From Candidatus Sulfopaludibacter sp. (GTDB taxonomy: Bacteria; Acidobacteriota; Terriglobia; Bryobacterales; Bryobacteraceae): a DNA stretch of 64,000 bases. Shown in pieces: positions 16,730 through 25,089 of this stretch (the stretch's first letter is position 1; every line of letters begins with the position of its first letter). The notes under the pieces were generated by a model, which was not told the origin of the DNA, searched no databases, and saw only the letters and a list, made by a program, of their open reading frames with translations. The stretch lies in contig JARLGM010000014.1 of the NCBI GenBank assembly GCA_031292755.1, positions 1-64,000 on the forward strand, written 5' to 3'. The translations under genes and the position numbers were made by a program.

Positions 16730-17611
16730 CTAATGGCTCATGGAGTAAACCACGTAGTTTACGCCGATTCGGATGCCTAACGCGGAGTATTTCTCGGGAT
16801 AGCGCGGATCGTCCGCCCACTCCCACGAATCGCCGATATCGGAATTAAACGAGATCGCCACCATGACGCGGCCCTTCTCGTCGTAGATTCCGTACCAGTG
16901 TGCCACTGTCCCGGCGGCTCGCCGCTGGAACTGCGGATTGTAGGGACTGAGTCCCCACTGTCCCGGCACCTGGTACCGGTCATCCAAATCGTAAACGACG
17001 TGAAAGATGGAATCGTTGCTCGGCATTTCCACTACCGGATGGTCGGGAAAGACTTTCTTCATGGTTTCGTCGAAGCGCGCGTATTCTTCGGCTCCCCAGA
17101 AATCGTCCAGCATCAGAAAGCCGCCGCGCAGCAGGTATTCGCGGAGCACTTTCACCTGCGCATCGGTCAGCCTCCAATCGCCCATCTCCCCGGCGTTCAT
17201 CCACGGCCAATTGTAAAAGTCGTCCGCGTCATCGGGATTCACCGGCTGTTCCACGCTGCGCACATGCACGCGCGTAAGCCGCCGGACGGCCGCGGCGAAA
17301 TGCCGGTCAGCGCGCGGATAGTCCTGCGTCCAACTGGTGCCTCCCTCGCGCCAGTCGGCATTCCTGCGATATCCCCCGAAGAATCCGCGGTTTCGTCCGA
17401 ACATTCCGCCGCCCAGGATGGCGTCGGGATGACTGGGATACATCAGGCGCGCAAAAACCCACTCGGTCTTCTCCTGGTAATCCGGCGGCAACGGAATATC
17501 GTCCTGCCGCTCGAAGCTTTCATAGACGCGAAACGGTTTTTGGAAGGCGTATAGCGCGCTGATCAGCGCCAGGCCGAAGCCCACAGCCAACAGCGCCCTC
17601 TGGAATCTCAT
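16730..17611 (-). CDS. DUF4159-domain protein
   Basis: A 293-aa protein with an N-terminal signal or anchor helix (RALLAVGFGLALISALYAF). The DUF4159 features are visible: EWVFARLMYPSHPDA at the start of the domain, the DYPRADRHFAAAVRRLT stretch, LREYLLRGGFLMLDDFWG, and WYGIYDEKGRVMVAISFNSDIGD near the end. The fold resembles the class I glutamine-amidotransferase/ThuA-like group, but the biochemical role is not established. DUF4159 proteins often accompany MoxR/CoxE-type loci, which are absent here. Confidence 0.85.
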   Translation of the reverse strand: MRFQRALLAVGFGLALISALYAFQKPFRVYESFERQDDIPLPPDYQEKTEWVFARLMYPSHPDAILGGGMFGRNRGFFGGYRRNADWREGGTSWTQDYPRADRHFAAAVRRLTRVHVRSVEQPVNPDDADDFYNWPWMNAGEMGDWRLTDAQVKVLREYLLRGGFLMLDDFWGAEEYARFDETMKKVFPDHPVVEMPSNDSIFHVVYDLDDRYQVPGQWGLSPYNPQFQRRAAGTVAHWYGIYDEKGRVMVAISFNSDIGDSWEWADDPRYPEKYSALGIRIGVNYVVYSMSH

Positions 17612-17650
17612 ACGGACAGCCTTGCCTGAAGGATATCACGTGAGGGCCGG

Positions 17651-17929
17651 CTATTCCGTGGCAGCTTCCGCTTCCGCCGCGGCTTCGGGACCGGCCGCCT
17701 GGGCGTCGGCAATCACCTTCTCGGCTTCCTCCAGGCTTTCCCGCGGCACCTGCACCTGGAACTCCAGTGAAGGAATCACGCTGGTCCCCACTAACAACGA
17801 CGGAATGCCGCTCGCTTCCAGAATGGAATGGATGTTGTTGGCTTCCATTTCCGCATCCACGTTCGAAGAGCTGAACAGCGTGACCATTTCCTGCCCCGCA
17901 TTTTCATCGCGATCGGGATCTTGCGCCAT
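17651..17929 (-). CDS. DUF2007-like small protein
   Basis: A 92-aa acidic protein. The core MVTLFSSSNVDAEMEANNIHSILEASGIPSLL, with VQVPRESLEEAEKVIADAQ after it, matches the DUF2007 (putative signal-transducing, ACT-like ferredoxin fold) pattern. An Ala/Glu-rich low-complexity tail follows (AGPEAAAEAEAATE). Cytosolic; function unknown. Divergent from the YtxH gene with a 65-nt gap. Confidence 0.72.
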   Translation of the reverse strand: MAQDPDRDENAGQEMVTLFSSSNVDAEMEANNIHSILEASGIPSLLVGTSVIPSLEFQVQVPRESLEEAEKVIADAQAAGPEAAAEAEAATE

Positions 17930-17994
17930 GACTCCAGGATATCGCAGAATGTGGAAAGAGCCGCTTGTCAGGGCACTTTTCGCGGAGGCACCAG

Positions 17995-18297
17995 ATGTCC
18001 GACGACGTTCAGGTTGAAACGGATCGCACAGAGGACGACAGCAGCAGCAGTGGCCGGATCGCGTGGTTTGTCACCGGCGCCCTCATCGGCGCCGTAGTGG
18101 CCGTTCTTTACGCGCCCAAGAGCGGTAAAGACACCCGCAAGTACATCACCGGCAAAGCGCAACAAGGCAAAGACGCCATCACCGACTCGACCGCCGACGT
18201 GGTCGATGCCAGCAAAGAGATGTTCGAGCGCGGCCGCAAGCTCGTGGAGGACGCCGCGGAACTGTTCGATCGCGGCCGGAAGCTGGTAAAAGGCTGA
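17995..18297 (+). CDS. YtxH-domain membrane protein
   Basis: A 100-aa protein: acidic, Ser-rich N-terminus, one TM helix (AWFVTGALIGAVVAVLYAPKSGKDTR, the YtxH signature with the APKSG turn), then an amphipathic C-terminal helix with a repeated FDRGRKLV / FERGRKLVEDA unit. The ATG at 17995 follows a good GGAGG site; an in-frame ATG at 17965 has none. YtxH proteins are general-stress-associated in Firmicutes. Its TGA abuts the GTG of the next gene directly. Confidence 0.78.
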   Translation: MSDDVQVETDRTEDDSSSSGRIAWFVTGALIGAVVAVLYAPKSGKDTRKYITGKAQQGKDAITDSTADVVDASKEMFERGRKLVEDAAELFDRGRKLVKG

Positions 18298-19185
18298 GTG
18301 GCGTCTAGCATCGCTCGCGGCGATTTCGAAATTTCGCTGATTCGTGATTCGGTCTATTGGTGGGACGGCGGCGCTATGTTCGGCGTCGTTCCCAAATCCC
18401 TTTGGAGCCGGAAGGCGCCCGCCGATGAGGCCAACCGCATTCGCCTGGCCTTCAATTGCTACCTGATTCGCACCGGCGATCACACCATCCTGGTGGAAAC
18501 CGGCCTCGGCGACAAGCGCAACGCCCGCGACCGGGAGCGCATGCGAGTGCCCCTGGCAACCGATCCCTTACCTGAGGTCGTCGCCCGCCACGGCATCGAT
18601 CCCGAAAGCATCGACATCGTGATCAACAGCCATCTCCATTGGGACCACTGCTGCGGCAACACGGTCATGCAAGCTGGCCGGGCTGTAGCCACTTTCCCGC
18701 GCGCCCGCTATTTCGCCTCGCGCCCCGAGTGGGAACACGCCCACGAGCGGCTGGTCCGCGACAGCGTGGCCTACCTGGACGAAAATTACGATCCGTTGGT
18801 CGAGTCCGGGCAGATGACCCTGGTCCCGGGCGATCACGCGGTGGCGCCCGGCGTGTGGATGCGCCACGCCGCCGGTCACAATCGCGACATGATGGTCATC
18901 ACCGCCGAATCCCGCGGCCAAACGTTCTGCTTTCTCTCCGACCTGGTCCCCACCGCCGCCCACCTCCAGCCTTCCTGGGTCGCTGCCTTCGACCTCTACC
19001 CGCTGGAGACCATCGAAAACAAGAACCGCTGGCTCGCCCGTGCCGTGGAAGACGATTGGATCTGCGGCTTCGGCCACGATCCCGAAATCGACTTTGCCCG
19101 CGTCACCAAAGACCCCAAAACAGTTTTTTCCCTTTCTCCGGCCGCTGGTCCCCGGCCGGCGTCCCCTGCGGCTACCATGGAGTAG
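18298..19185 (+). CDS. MBL-fold metallo-hydrolase
   Basis: A 295-aa metallo-beta-lactamase-fold protein. The metal motif HLHWDH is in VINSHLHWDHCCGN (about residues 108-119), preceded by HTILVETGLGDK, the usual acidic strand; HAAGHNRDMMVI carries the next His and LSDLVPTAAHL the bridging Asp. Similar proteins include quorum-quenching lactonases and many uncharacterised hydrolases. The GTG start immediately follows the YtxH stop, and pruA begins at its own stop codon, so the three genes form one operon. Confidence 0.85.
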   Translation: MASSIARGDFEISLIRDSVYWWDGGAMFGVVPKSLWSRKAPADEANRIRLAFNCYLIRTGDHTILVETGLGDKRNARDRERMRVPLATDPLPEVVARHGIDPESIDIVINSHLHWDHCCGNTVMQAGRAVATFPRARYFASRPEWEHAHERLVRDSVAYLDENYDPLVESGQMTLVPGDHAVAPGVWMRHAAGHNRDMMVITAESRGQTFCFLSDLVPTAAHLQPSWVAAFDLYPLETIENKNRWLARAVEDDWICGFGHDPEIDFARVTKDPKTVFSLSPAAGPRPASPAATME

Positions 19186-20748
19186 ATGGCCACCGCTACC
19201 TTAACTGAATTCCGCAACGAGACCTACACCGATTTCTCCCAGCCCGCCAACCGGCAGGCCATGCAAAAGGCCCTGGAGAAAGTGCGCGCCGAACTGGGCC
19301 GCGAATACCGCCTGCGCATCGGCGGCGAATGGATCTCGACCGGCGACATGCTGGTCTCCGTCAATCCATCCAAGACCAGCGAGGTGGTTGGCAAGCACCA
19401 TAAGGCCACTCCCGAACTGGCCAAACGCGCCGTGGAGAGTGCCAACTCCTACTTCGCCCAGTGGAGCCGCACCCCCGGGCAGGAACGCGTCCGTATGCTG
19501 CTCGACGCGGCCGCCATTTTGCGCCGCCGCAAGCTGGAATTCAACGCCTGGATGATCTTCGAAGCCGGGAAGACCTGGATCGAAGCCGAAGCCGAAATCG
19601 CCGAGACCATCGACTTCTGCGAATATTACGCCCGTGAAATGAATCGGCTGGATGGGCCGCAACCTGTAGTGCAGCTTCCCGGCGAGCATGACGAAATGCT
19701 CTATCTCCCCCTCGGCGTCGGCGTGGTCATTCCGCCATGGAACTTCCCGCTGGCCATCCTCGCCGGTATGACCGTCGCCTCCCTGGTGACCGGCAATACC
19801 GCCATCGTCAAGCCCTCCAGCGAAACCCCGACCATCGCCGCTAAGTTCGCCGAAGTGCTGCTGGAAGCCGGCTTCCCGGAAGGCGCCTTCACCCTCCTCA
19901 CCGGCAGCGGGTCCAGCGTGGGCGATGTGCTGGTGCAGCATCCTAAAACGCGCTTCGTCTCTTTCACCGGATCGCGCGACGTCGGCTTGCGCATCAACGA
20001 GTTGGCGGCCAAACATCAGGCCGGCCAGATCTGGATCAAACGCGTCATCGCCGAGATGGGCGGCAAGGACGCCATCATCGTGGATGGCGATGCCGACGTC
20101 GATAAGGCGGTCGAAGGCGTGCTCTTCTCCGCTTTCGGCTACCAGGGACAGAAGTGCTCGGCGTGCTCCCGCGCCATCGTGCATGAGAAAATCTACGATG
20201 AGTTCCTTCAGAAGCTCGCCGCCCGCGCCGGCGCCATCAAGCTCGGCCCGTCCGATGATCCCCAGAACTATATGGGCCCGGTGATCAGCGAGAGCGCTCG
20301 CAAAAGCATCCTCGGCTACATCGCCGCCGGCAAACAGGAGGGCCGTCTGGTGGCAGGTGATTCCCCTACCCCGGAGGGAGGCTACTACATTCCCCCGACC
20401 ATCATTGCCGACGTCGATTCCAAAGCCCGAATCTTCCAGGAGGAGATCTTCGGTCCCGTCCTGGCCGTGACACGCGCCAAGGATTTCGAACACGCCCTCA
20501 GCCTCGCCAACGATTCCGTCTACGGCCTGACCGGGGCGGTGTTTTCCCAGGATCCGGAGCACTTGCGCCAGGCCAGGGAGCGGTTCCATGTCGGCAACCT
20601 CTACTTCAATCGGAAGTGCACCGGGGCCATGGTGGGCGCCCACCCATTTGGAGGATTCAACATGTCGGGCACCGATTCAAAAGCCGGAGGCCCGGATTAT
20701 CTCCTGCTGTTCCTGCAGGCCAAATCGGTAGCGGCCAAAATAGGGTAA
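19186..20748 (+). CDS. pruA: L-glutamate gamma-semialdehyde (P5C) dehydrogenase
   Basis: A 520-aa aldehyde dehydrogenase of the P5C dehydrogenase group, oxidising glutamate-gamma-semialdehyde to glutamate with NAD, the second step of proline catabolism. Motifs: PPWNFPLAILAGM, NTAIVKPSSETP (nucleotide-binding region), FTGSRDVG, the general-base Glu in VIAEMGGKDAIIVD and the nucleophile Cys in FGYQGQKCSACSRA. The length suits a monofunctional enzyme; no proline dehydrogenase is adjacent. The ATG directly follows the stop of the MBL gene. Confidence 0.92.
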   Translation: MATATLTEFRNETYTDFSQPANRQAMQKALEKVRAELGREYRLRIGGEWISTGDMLVSVNPSKTSEVVGKHHKATPELAKRAVESANSYFAQWSRTPGQERVRMLLDAAAILRRRKLEFNAWMIFEAGKTWIEAEAEIAETIDFCEYYAREMNRLDGPQPVVQLPGEHDEMLYLPLGVGVVIPPWNFPLAILAGMTVASLVTGNTAIVKPSSETPTIAAKFAEVLLEAGFPEGAFTLLTGSGSSVGDVLVQHPKTRFVSFTGSRDVGLRINELAAKHQAGQIWIKRVIAEMGGKDAIIVDGDADVDKAVEGVLFSAFGYQGQKCSACSRAIVHEKIYDEFLQKLAARAGAIKLGPSDDPQNYMGPVISESARKSILGYIAAGKQEGRLVAGDSPTPEGGYYIPPTIIADVDSKARIFQEEIFGPVLAVTRAKDFEHALSLANDSVYGLTGAVFSQDPEHLRQARERFHVGNLYFNRKCTGAMVGAHPFGGFNMSGTDSKAGGPDYLLLFLQAKSVAAKIG

Positions 20749-20764
20749 AAACCTCACGTATCTG

Positions 20765-20793
20765 TTGACGGGATTCAGCCGATCTAGCATAAT
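20765..20793 (+). promoter_or_regulatory. Sigma-70-type promoter
   Basis: TTGACG (20765-20770) and CATAAT (20788-20793) with an ideal 17-nt spacer lie between pruA and the transpeptidase gene, giving a leader of about 70 nt before the ATG at 20868. It is the closest consensus match seen in the window. Confidence 0.7.
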
Positions 20794-20867
20794 AGGCACA
20801 GTCATTTGAAATCCAGCGAACGAAACTCCGGACGTGCCAACGGATTTTGTTAAGGTATGTGCCACGA

Positions 20868-21983
20868 ATGAAAAGGTTTCTACTTCCTTTGCTGGTTCTG
20901 GCCGGAATGCTCCAGAACGTCCGCTTGGCTAACGCCCAGACCGTCAGGAAGACCGCCCCGGTAACAAGACGCGTCGTCCGAAGAGTCACGCCCCCCACCG
21001 TCGATCCAACCCTGGGAGACAACGTCGATGGCGAAGACCTCGCTGTTCGCCGCGCCGCCGTGGATGCGCTCGGCATGCAGCCCGGCAGTATCGTGGTCGT
21101 GGACCCTGGCAACGGGCGCGTCCTCACCATGGTGAACCAAAAACTGGCGCTCCAGAGCGGTTTCATTCCCTGTTCCACCATCAAATTGGTCACCGCGCTG
21201 GCGGCGCTGAGCGAGCATGTGGTCGAGCGCGATACCGCGATCCACCTGAGCCGCTATTCCAGCTTCAATTTGACCACCGCTATTGCCCATTCCAACAATA
21301 ACTATTTCGGCGTGCTCGGCACCCGCCTCGGATTCGAAAGGGTCAACCGCTACGCGCAGATGCTGGGTCTGGGCGAAAAAGCCGGCTTGGACATCCCCGG
21401 CGAAGAGGCCGGTACCATCCCGGCGGCCCCGCCGAAAGGCGGTGGCATGGTGCTGATGACGGCCTACGGGGAAGGCTTCCAGATGACTCCCCTGGAGCTG
21501 GCGGGCCTGGTTTCCGCCATTGCCAATAACGGCACCCTTTACTATCTGCAATATCCGCGGACCGAGGACGAAATCGAGCACCTCCAGCCCAAGGTGAAGC
21601 GCACGCTGGACTTGGCCCCAACCAGCATTCCGGATTTGAAGCTGGGCATGCGTGGCGCGGTCGATTACGGCACGGCCACCCGCGCCAATTACGATCCCAA
21701 TGAAGCCATCTTCGGCAAGACCGGGACCTGCACCGATTTCCGCGCCGGCAGCCACATGGGCTGGTTTGGCTCTTTCATCGACGAGGCGCCGCGCCAACTG
21801 GTCGTGGTCGTCATGCTGACCAGTCCCAATAAGGCCGTCAGCGGTCCGGTGGCCTCCGGTGTGGCCGGAGCCTTCTACCGCAATCTCTCGGCCCAGCGCT
21901 ATTTCGCGTCCACGGCCGGCACACCCAAAAAATCGGATCTGCCCGAAATCATCAGCACAACTCCGACCTGCTGCGCCCGGTAG
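20868..21983 (+). CDS. Stand-alone penicillin-binding transpeptidase domain protein
   Basis: A 371-aa exported protein carrying only a DD-transpeptidase domain. A signal peptide (MKRFLLPLLVLAGMLQNVRLANAQ) is followed by a basic linker. Active-site motifs: STIK in CSTIKLVTALAAL (Ser nucleophile), SNN in AIAHSNNNYFG, and KTG in FGKTGTCTDF. The N-terminal dimerisation module of class B PBPs is absent, so it may be a divergent PBP or a beta-lactam-sensor-like/beta-lactamase-like enzyme acting on peptidoglycan in the periplasm. The extreme C-terminus is short and Cys-rich (TPTCCAR). Confidence 0.86.
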   Translation: MKRFLLPLLVLAGMLQNVRLANAQTVRKTAPVTRRVVRRVTPPTVDPTLGDNVDGEDLAVRRAAVDALGMQPGSIVVVDPGNGRVLTMVNQKLALQSGFIPCSTIKLVTALAALSEHVVERDTAIHLSRYSSFNLTTAIAHSNNNYFGVLGTRLGFERVNRYAQMLGLGEKAGLDIPGEEAGTIPAAPPKGGGMVLMTAYGEGFQMTPLELAGLVSAIANNGTLYYLQYPRTEDEIEHLQPKVKRTLDLAPTSIPDLKLGMRGAVDYGTATRANYDPNEAIFGKTGTCTDFRAGSHMGWFGSFIDEAPRQLVVVVMLTSPNKAVSGPVASGVAGAFYRNLSAQRYFASTAGTPKKSDLPEIISTTPTCCAR

Positions 21984-21984
21984 G

Positions 21985-22397
21985 TCACTTCGTAGTGAAC
22001 GGATTCACAACTTCCACAGCGAACTGATGGAAGTCGCGCTCGTTCCTGGTTGCCACAACCATGTCGTGGATCCGGGCCGTGGACGCAATTATCGCGTCTT
22101 CCAGTAGATGATCCGGCCTGCCTGCCATCAGGCGGCCCCACTCACGAAAACACCGGCCATCCAGGGGCAGGATTTCGTAGGAAGCCTCCACCTGATCGAT
22201 CCAAGTCTCAATGGCCGCCGCCTTGGCGGAGTCGTATGACGCACCCTCTCCACTCCTATCTGTAATTCGCCGAGAGTCACTGCGGACAGAAATATCTGCT
22301 CGTCACGCAGGTCGTTCAGCCACGCGACCACTGCTCCGTGCGGGGTGGTCTTACGCAATTCGGACACCACGTTGGTGTCTAGCAGATACCTCTTCAT
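21985..22397 (-). pseudogene. VapC-like PIN toxin, frameshifted
   Basis: The N-terminal half (YLLDTNVVSELRK, SAVTLGELQIGVER; catalytic Asp7 and Glu present) is in one frame and the C-terminal half (HLLEDAIIASTARIHDMVVATRN, the second acidic cluster) in another. Reading through needs one extra base between 22234 and 22240, so one nucleotide is missing. Together the two parts give a normal PIN-domain length of about 137 residues. PIN toxins are RNases. It overlaps the antitoxin gene upstream by 4 nt (ATGA). As written, the toxin would lose its C-terminal metal-binding residues. Confidence 0.8.
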
Positions 22398-22651
22398 GCA
22401 AGGTCGACCGGTGGTCTGCGGCTAAGCTCGCGCCGGCGAGAAACTGGCAGTTCGAAACGCGGAGTGGGAGCGAGTAGTAAAGTCTTCAGGCTGGGACGAG
22501 ACGCGCTTTGCAGCCTCCGCCACTCTTCAATCGGAACCAGGACCGCCATCTCAACACCCCGGCGTGTCACAATCTGAGGACCATTCCGCATCGTCTTTTC
22601 CAGTAACTCGCTGAAACGGGCCTTTGCGTCCTGCACCTGCCACGAATCCAT
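22394..22651 (-). CDS. Phd/YefM-type antitoxin
   Basis: An 85-aa protein beginning MDSWQVQDAKARFSELLEK, then GPQIVTRRGVEMAVLVPIEEWRRL, the standard Phd/YefM DNA-binding fold. The basic/Pro-rich tail would wrap around the PIN toxin encoded next. Such antitoxins normally autoregulate the operon. Its partner gene is frameshifted, so the intact antitoxin may be all that remains functional. Confidence 0.85.
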   Translation of the reverse strand: MDSWQVQDAKARFSELLEKTMRNGPQIVTRRGVEMAVLVPIEEWRRLQSASRPSLKTLLLAPTPRFELPVSRRRELSRRPPVDLA

Positions 22652-22807
22652 AACCGCCTCTCACCAATGGCGTACAAACTAGTCAGATACCTGGTCAAGA
22701 GCTGGGCATTCGCTGCCTGCCCGATTTACCTGTCCCTACCTGCCCGAACAGCCGATGTGCCCGGGGCTCCCGCCGCGGCATCCTGAAGTCACAGGAGATT
22801 CTTTCAA

Positions 22808-23686
22808 ATGGCAAACGATCTGGCTGCCCTTTCCAATGAACTGGCCGCCGTAGTGGAGCAAACCGGAAAATCGGTGGTGGCTATTCACGCCCGCCCCGGA
22901 TTCCCTTCGAGCGGGGTCTTTTGGCGTCCCGGAATTATCGTCACAGCGGAGCACACCATCCGCCGCGAGGAGGAGATCACCGTAACCCTGCCGGATGGCA
23001 GCAACGCCCCCGCCACTCTGGCCGGCAGCGATTCCGGCACCGATCTCGCCGTGCTCAAAGTCGAGGGACCCGGTGAGCCCGTGAAACCCGCGGCCAACCC
23101 TCCCATTCCGGGTAATCTCGCCCTGGCCGTTGCTCGTTCCGAAGATTCGGGCGTCAACGCCTCCATGGGCATCGTCAGTGCCGTCAGCGGCGATTGGCGC
23201 ACCTGGCGCGGCGGCCGCCTGGATCATTACATCCGGCTCGACCTCACCATGTTCCCCAACACCTCCGGCGGAGCGGTGGTCAATACCGACGGCGCTGCCA
23301 TCGGCATCGCCACTTCGGCCCTCTCCCGCATCGCCGGCGTGGCCATTCCAGCCGCTACCGTGAACCGCGTCCTCGACCAGATCCTGGCTCGCGGCCACGT
23401 CACCCGAGGCTACCTGGGAGTCGGCCTGCAACCGGTGGAACTGCCCGATCATCACAAAGGTCTGATCGTCCTTTCTCTGGAACCCGAAGGGCCGGCCGCC
23501 AAAGCGGGAGTGCTGATTGGCGACATCCTGGTTTCTCTGGGCGGCACTACAGTGGACGATACCGAAGACATCCAGGCCGTGCTGGAAGGGCACGCCGTGG
23601 GACAAACTGTCGAAGCCGAGTTCCTCCGCGGAGGCAACTCGCGGAAGATCGCCATCGCTATCGGGGAGCGGCCCCGGAGGAGCTGA
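22808..23686 (+). CDS. S1C (HtrA/DegP-like) serine protease with PDZ domain
   Basis: A 292-aa trypsin-like protease without a recognisable signal peptide. The triad can be traced: His in TAEHTIRR (about 49), Asp in SGTDLAVLKV (about 80), and Ser in FPNTSGGAVV, where the usual GNSGG is changed to NTSGG but the Ser-Gly-Gly is kept. The C-terminal third (GYLGVGLQPVEL, then LEPEGPAAKAGVLIGDILVSLGG) is a PDZ domain. The lack of a signal peptide and the altered oxyanion loop suggest a cytosolic or regulatory role. A second, shorter protease follows after 1 nt. Confidence 0.85.
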   Translation: MANDLAALSNELAAVVEQTGKSVVAIHARPGFPSSGVFWRPGIIVTAEHTIRREEEITVTLPDGSNAPATLAGSDSGTDLAVLKVEGPGEPVKPAANPPIPGNLALAVARSEDSGVNASMGIVSAVSGDWRTWRGGRLDHYIRLDLTMFPNTSGGAVVNTDGAAIGIATSALSRIAGVAIPAATVNRVLDQILARGHVTRGYLGVGLQPVELPDHHKGLIVLSLEPEGPAAKAGVLIGDILVSLGGTTVDDTEDIQAVLEGHAVGQTVEAEFLRGGNSRKIAIAIGERPRRS

Positions 23687-23687
23687 C

Positions 23688-24488
23688 ATGCTGAGTTTCG
23701 GGGAAGTGGCCGAGCGTCTCCGGCGCTCTACGGTGCAGGTATTTTCGAAAGGCGCCCGCGGCGGAGGCTCGGGCGTCATCTGGAAAAACGATGGCCTGAT
23801 CCTTACCAACGCTCACGTTGCGCGACACACCGGCGCACAGGTCCAATTGTGGGATGGCCGCCGCCTGGACGCGCGGGTGACCTCAGTCGATTCGCGCCGC
23901 GATCTGGCGGCCCTCCGCATCCATGGCGACGGTCTTGACCTTGCCGCCGCCACGCCCGGCGATTCCAGCGCACTTCGCCCGGGTGAGCTGGTGATCGCCG
24001 TGGGTAGCCCGCTTGGATTCGCTGGCGCCGTCTCCACCGGGGTGGTCCATTCCACCGGTCCGCTCCCGGGAATGGGCCGCCAGAATTGGGTCCGGGCCGA
24101 CGTGCAACTGGCGCCCGGAAACTCCGGCGGTCCGCTGGCTGACGCGCGCGGCCACGTCATCGGCATCAACACCGCCATCGTGAACGGTCTGGGGGTCGCG
24201 GTTCCGGGTAACGCCGCGGTGGAGTTCGTGCGCCGCGGTGCGCGCCCGTCCCTGGGCGTGACGCTGCGCCCGGTGCAACTCGGTCTGGAAATTCTCAAGG
24301 TCGAGTCCGGAGGCTCTGCCGCCGCCGCATCGCTGCGCGAAGGCGACATCCTGCTGGGATCGTTCGACGACCTCAGCGATGCCCTCGATTCCGGGCGCGA
24401 CGTAGTGCGCCTGCGCTTCTTCCGTGGGGGCATCGAGCGCGTCCGCGAGGTGTTCGTGCCTCTGGCGGCGAGGGCCGAGGCGGCGTGA
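23688..24488 (+). CDS. Second S1C serine protease, PDZ-like C-terminus
   Basis: A 266-aa HtrA-type protease with the classical motifs: TNAHVARH (His), RRDLAALRI (Asp) and APGNSGGPL (Ser), so the catalytic site is fully canonical. A C-terminal PDZ-like part follows (GVTLRPVQLGLEILKVESGGSA). The ATG at 23688 has a strong GGAGGAG site; the frame is open far upstream inside the first protease gene. It overlaps the LuxR-type regulator by 4 nt (GTGA). No signal peptide is visible, so both tandem proteases are probably cytoplasmic. Confidence 0.88.
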   Translation: MLSFGEVAERLRRSTVQVFSKGARGGGSGVIWKNDGLILTNAHVARHTGAQVQLWDGRRLDARVTSVDSRRDLAALRIHGDGLDLAAATPGDSSALRPGELVIAVGSPLGFAGAVSTGVVHSTGPLPGMGRQNWVRADVQLAPGNSGGPLADARGHVIGINTAIVNGLGVAVPGNAAVEFVRRGARPSLGVTLRPVQLGLEILKVESGGSAAAASLREGDILLGSFDDLSDALDSGRDVVRLRFFRGGIERVREVFVPLAARAEAA

Positions 24489-25075
24489 TTCGCGTTCTTG
24501 TGGCGGCGCCATCGCCGGTTACCCGTGTCGGGCTGGAAACGCTCATCGGTTCCAGTCCCGGCATGGAACTGGCCGGCGGATTTCCCGATCTCTCCGCGGT
24601 GGACGCGCTCCATCCCGATGTGGTTCTCTCCGCCCTGCCGCTCGCCGAGATCCCACCGCCTGCGGGCGGCTTCGCTCCGGCCTATGTGCTTCTCGGCGGC
24701 GACTCGCCTTCCGGCTGGACTCAGGAGGCGGTACGCTCCGGCGTGCGCGCCCTGCTTTCGCGCGACGCTTCCGCCGAGCAGATCCTGGCTGCCGTCGAAG
24801 TGGCTGCCGCCGGCCTGGTGGCCGCCGATCCGCGCGAGTTCGAAGCGCTACTCCCGTCCTATACCGCGTCCGAGCCCAGCGTGCTCACCGCCCGCGAAGT
24901 CGAGGTGCTGCGCATGATGGCGGAAGGCGAGTCCAACAAGCAAATCGCCTGGAAACTCAATATCTCCGAACACACCGTGAAGTTTCATGTCGCTTCCATC
25001 CTGGGTAAACTCAATGCCGGCACCCGGACCGAAGCGGTAACCATAGGCATCCGAAAGGGCCTCATTCTCATCTAA
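24485..25075 (+). CDS. LuxR/NarL-type regulator with degenerate receiver domain
   Basis: A 196-aa response-regulator-like protein. The C-terminal GerE HTH is complete: LTAREVEVLRMMAEGESNKQIA, then ISEHTVKFHVASILGKL (about 132-185). The N-terminal receiver-like domain has lost the phosphorylation chemistry: the usual LLD(L/V) position after PDVV is Ala50 (PDVVLSALPL), and the acidic pair at the first strand end is AP (VAAPSP). It therefore probably works without phosphorylation. Its GTG overlaps the TGA of the second protease, coupling it to the protease operon, which it may regulate. Confidence 0.87.
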   Translation: MIRVLVAAPSPVTRVGLETLIGSSPGMELAGGFPDLSAVDALHPDVVLSALPLAEIPPPAGGFAPAYVLLGGDSPSGWTQEAVRSGVRALLSRDASAEQILAAVEVAAAGLVAADPREFEALLPSYTASEPSVLTAREVEVLRMMAEGESNKQIAWKLNISEHTVKFHVASILGKLNAGTRTEAVTIGIRKGLILI

Positions 25076-25089
25076 CGGCTGGAGGAATC

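Noticed and set aside
24485-25075. Standard two-component response regulator call.
   Set aside because: The phospho-acceptor Asp and acidic pocket are missing, and no histidine kinase is adjacent, so phosphorylation control is not claimed.
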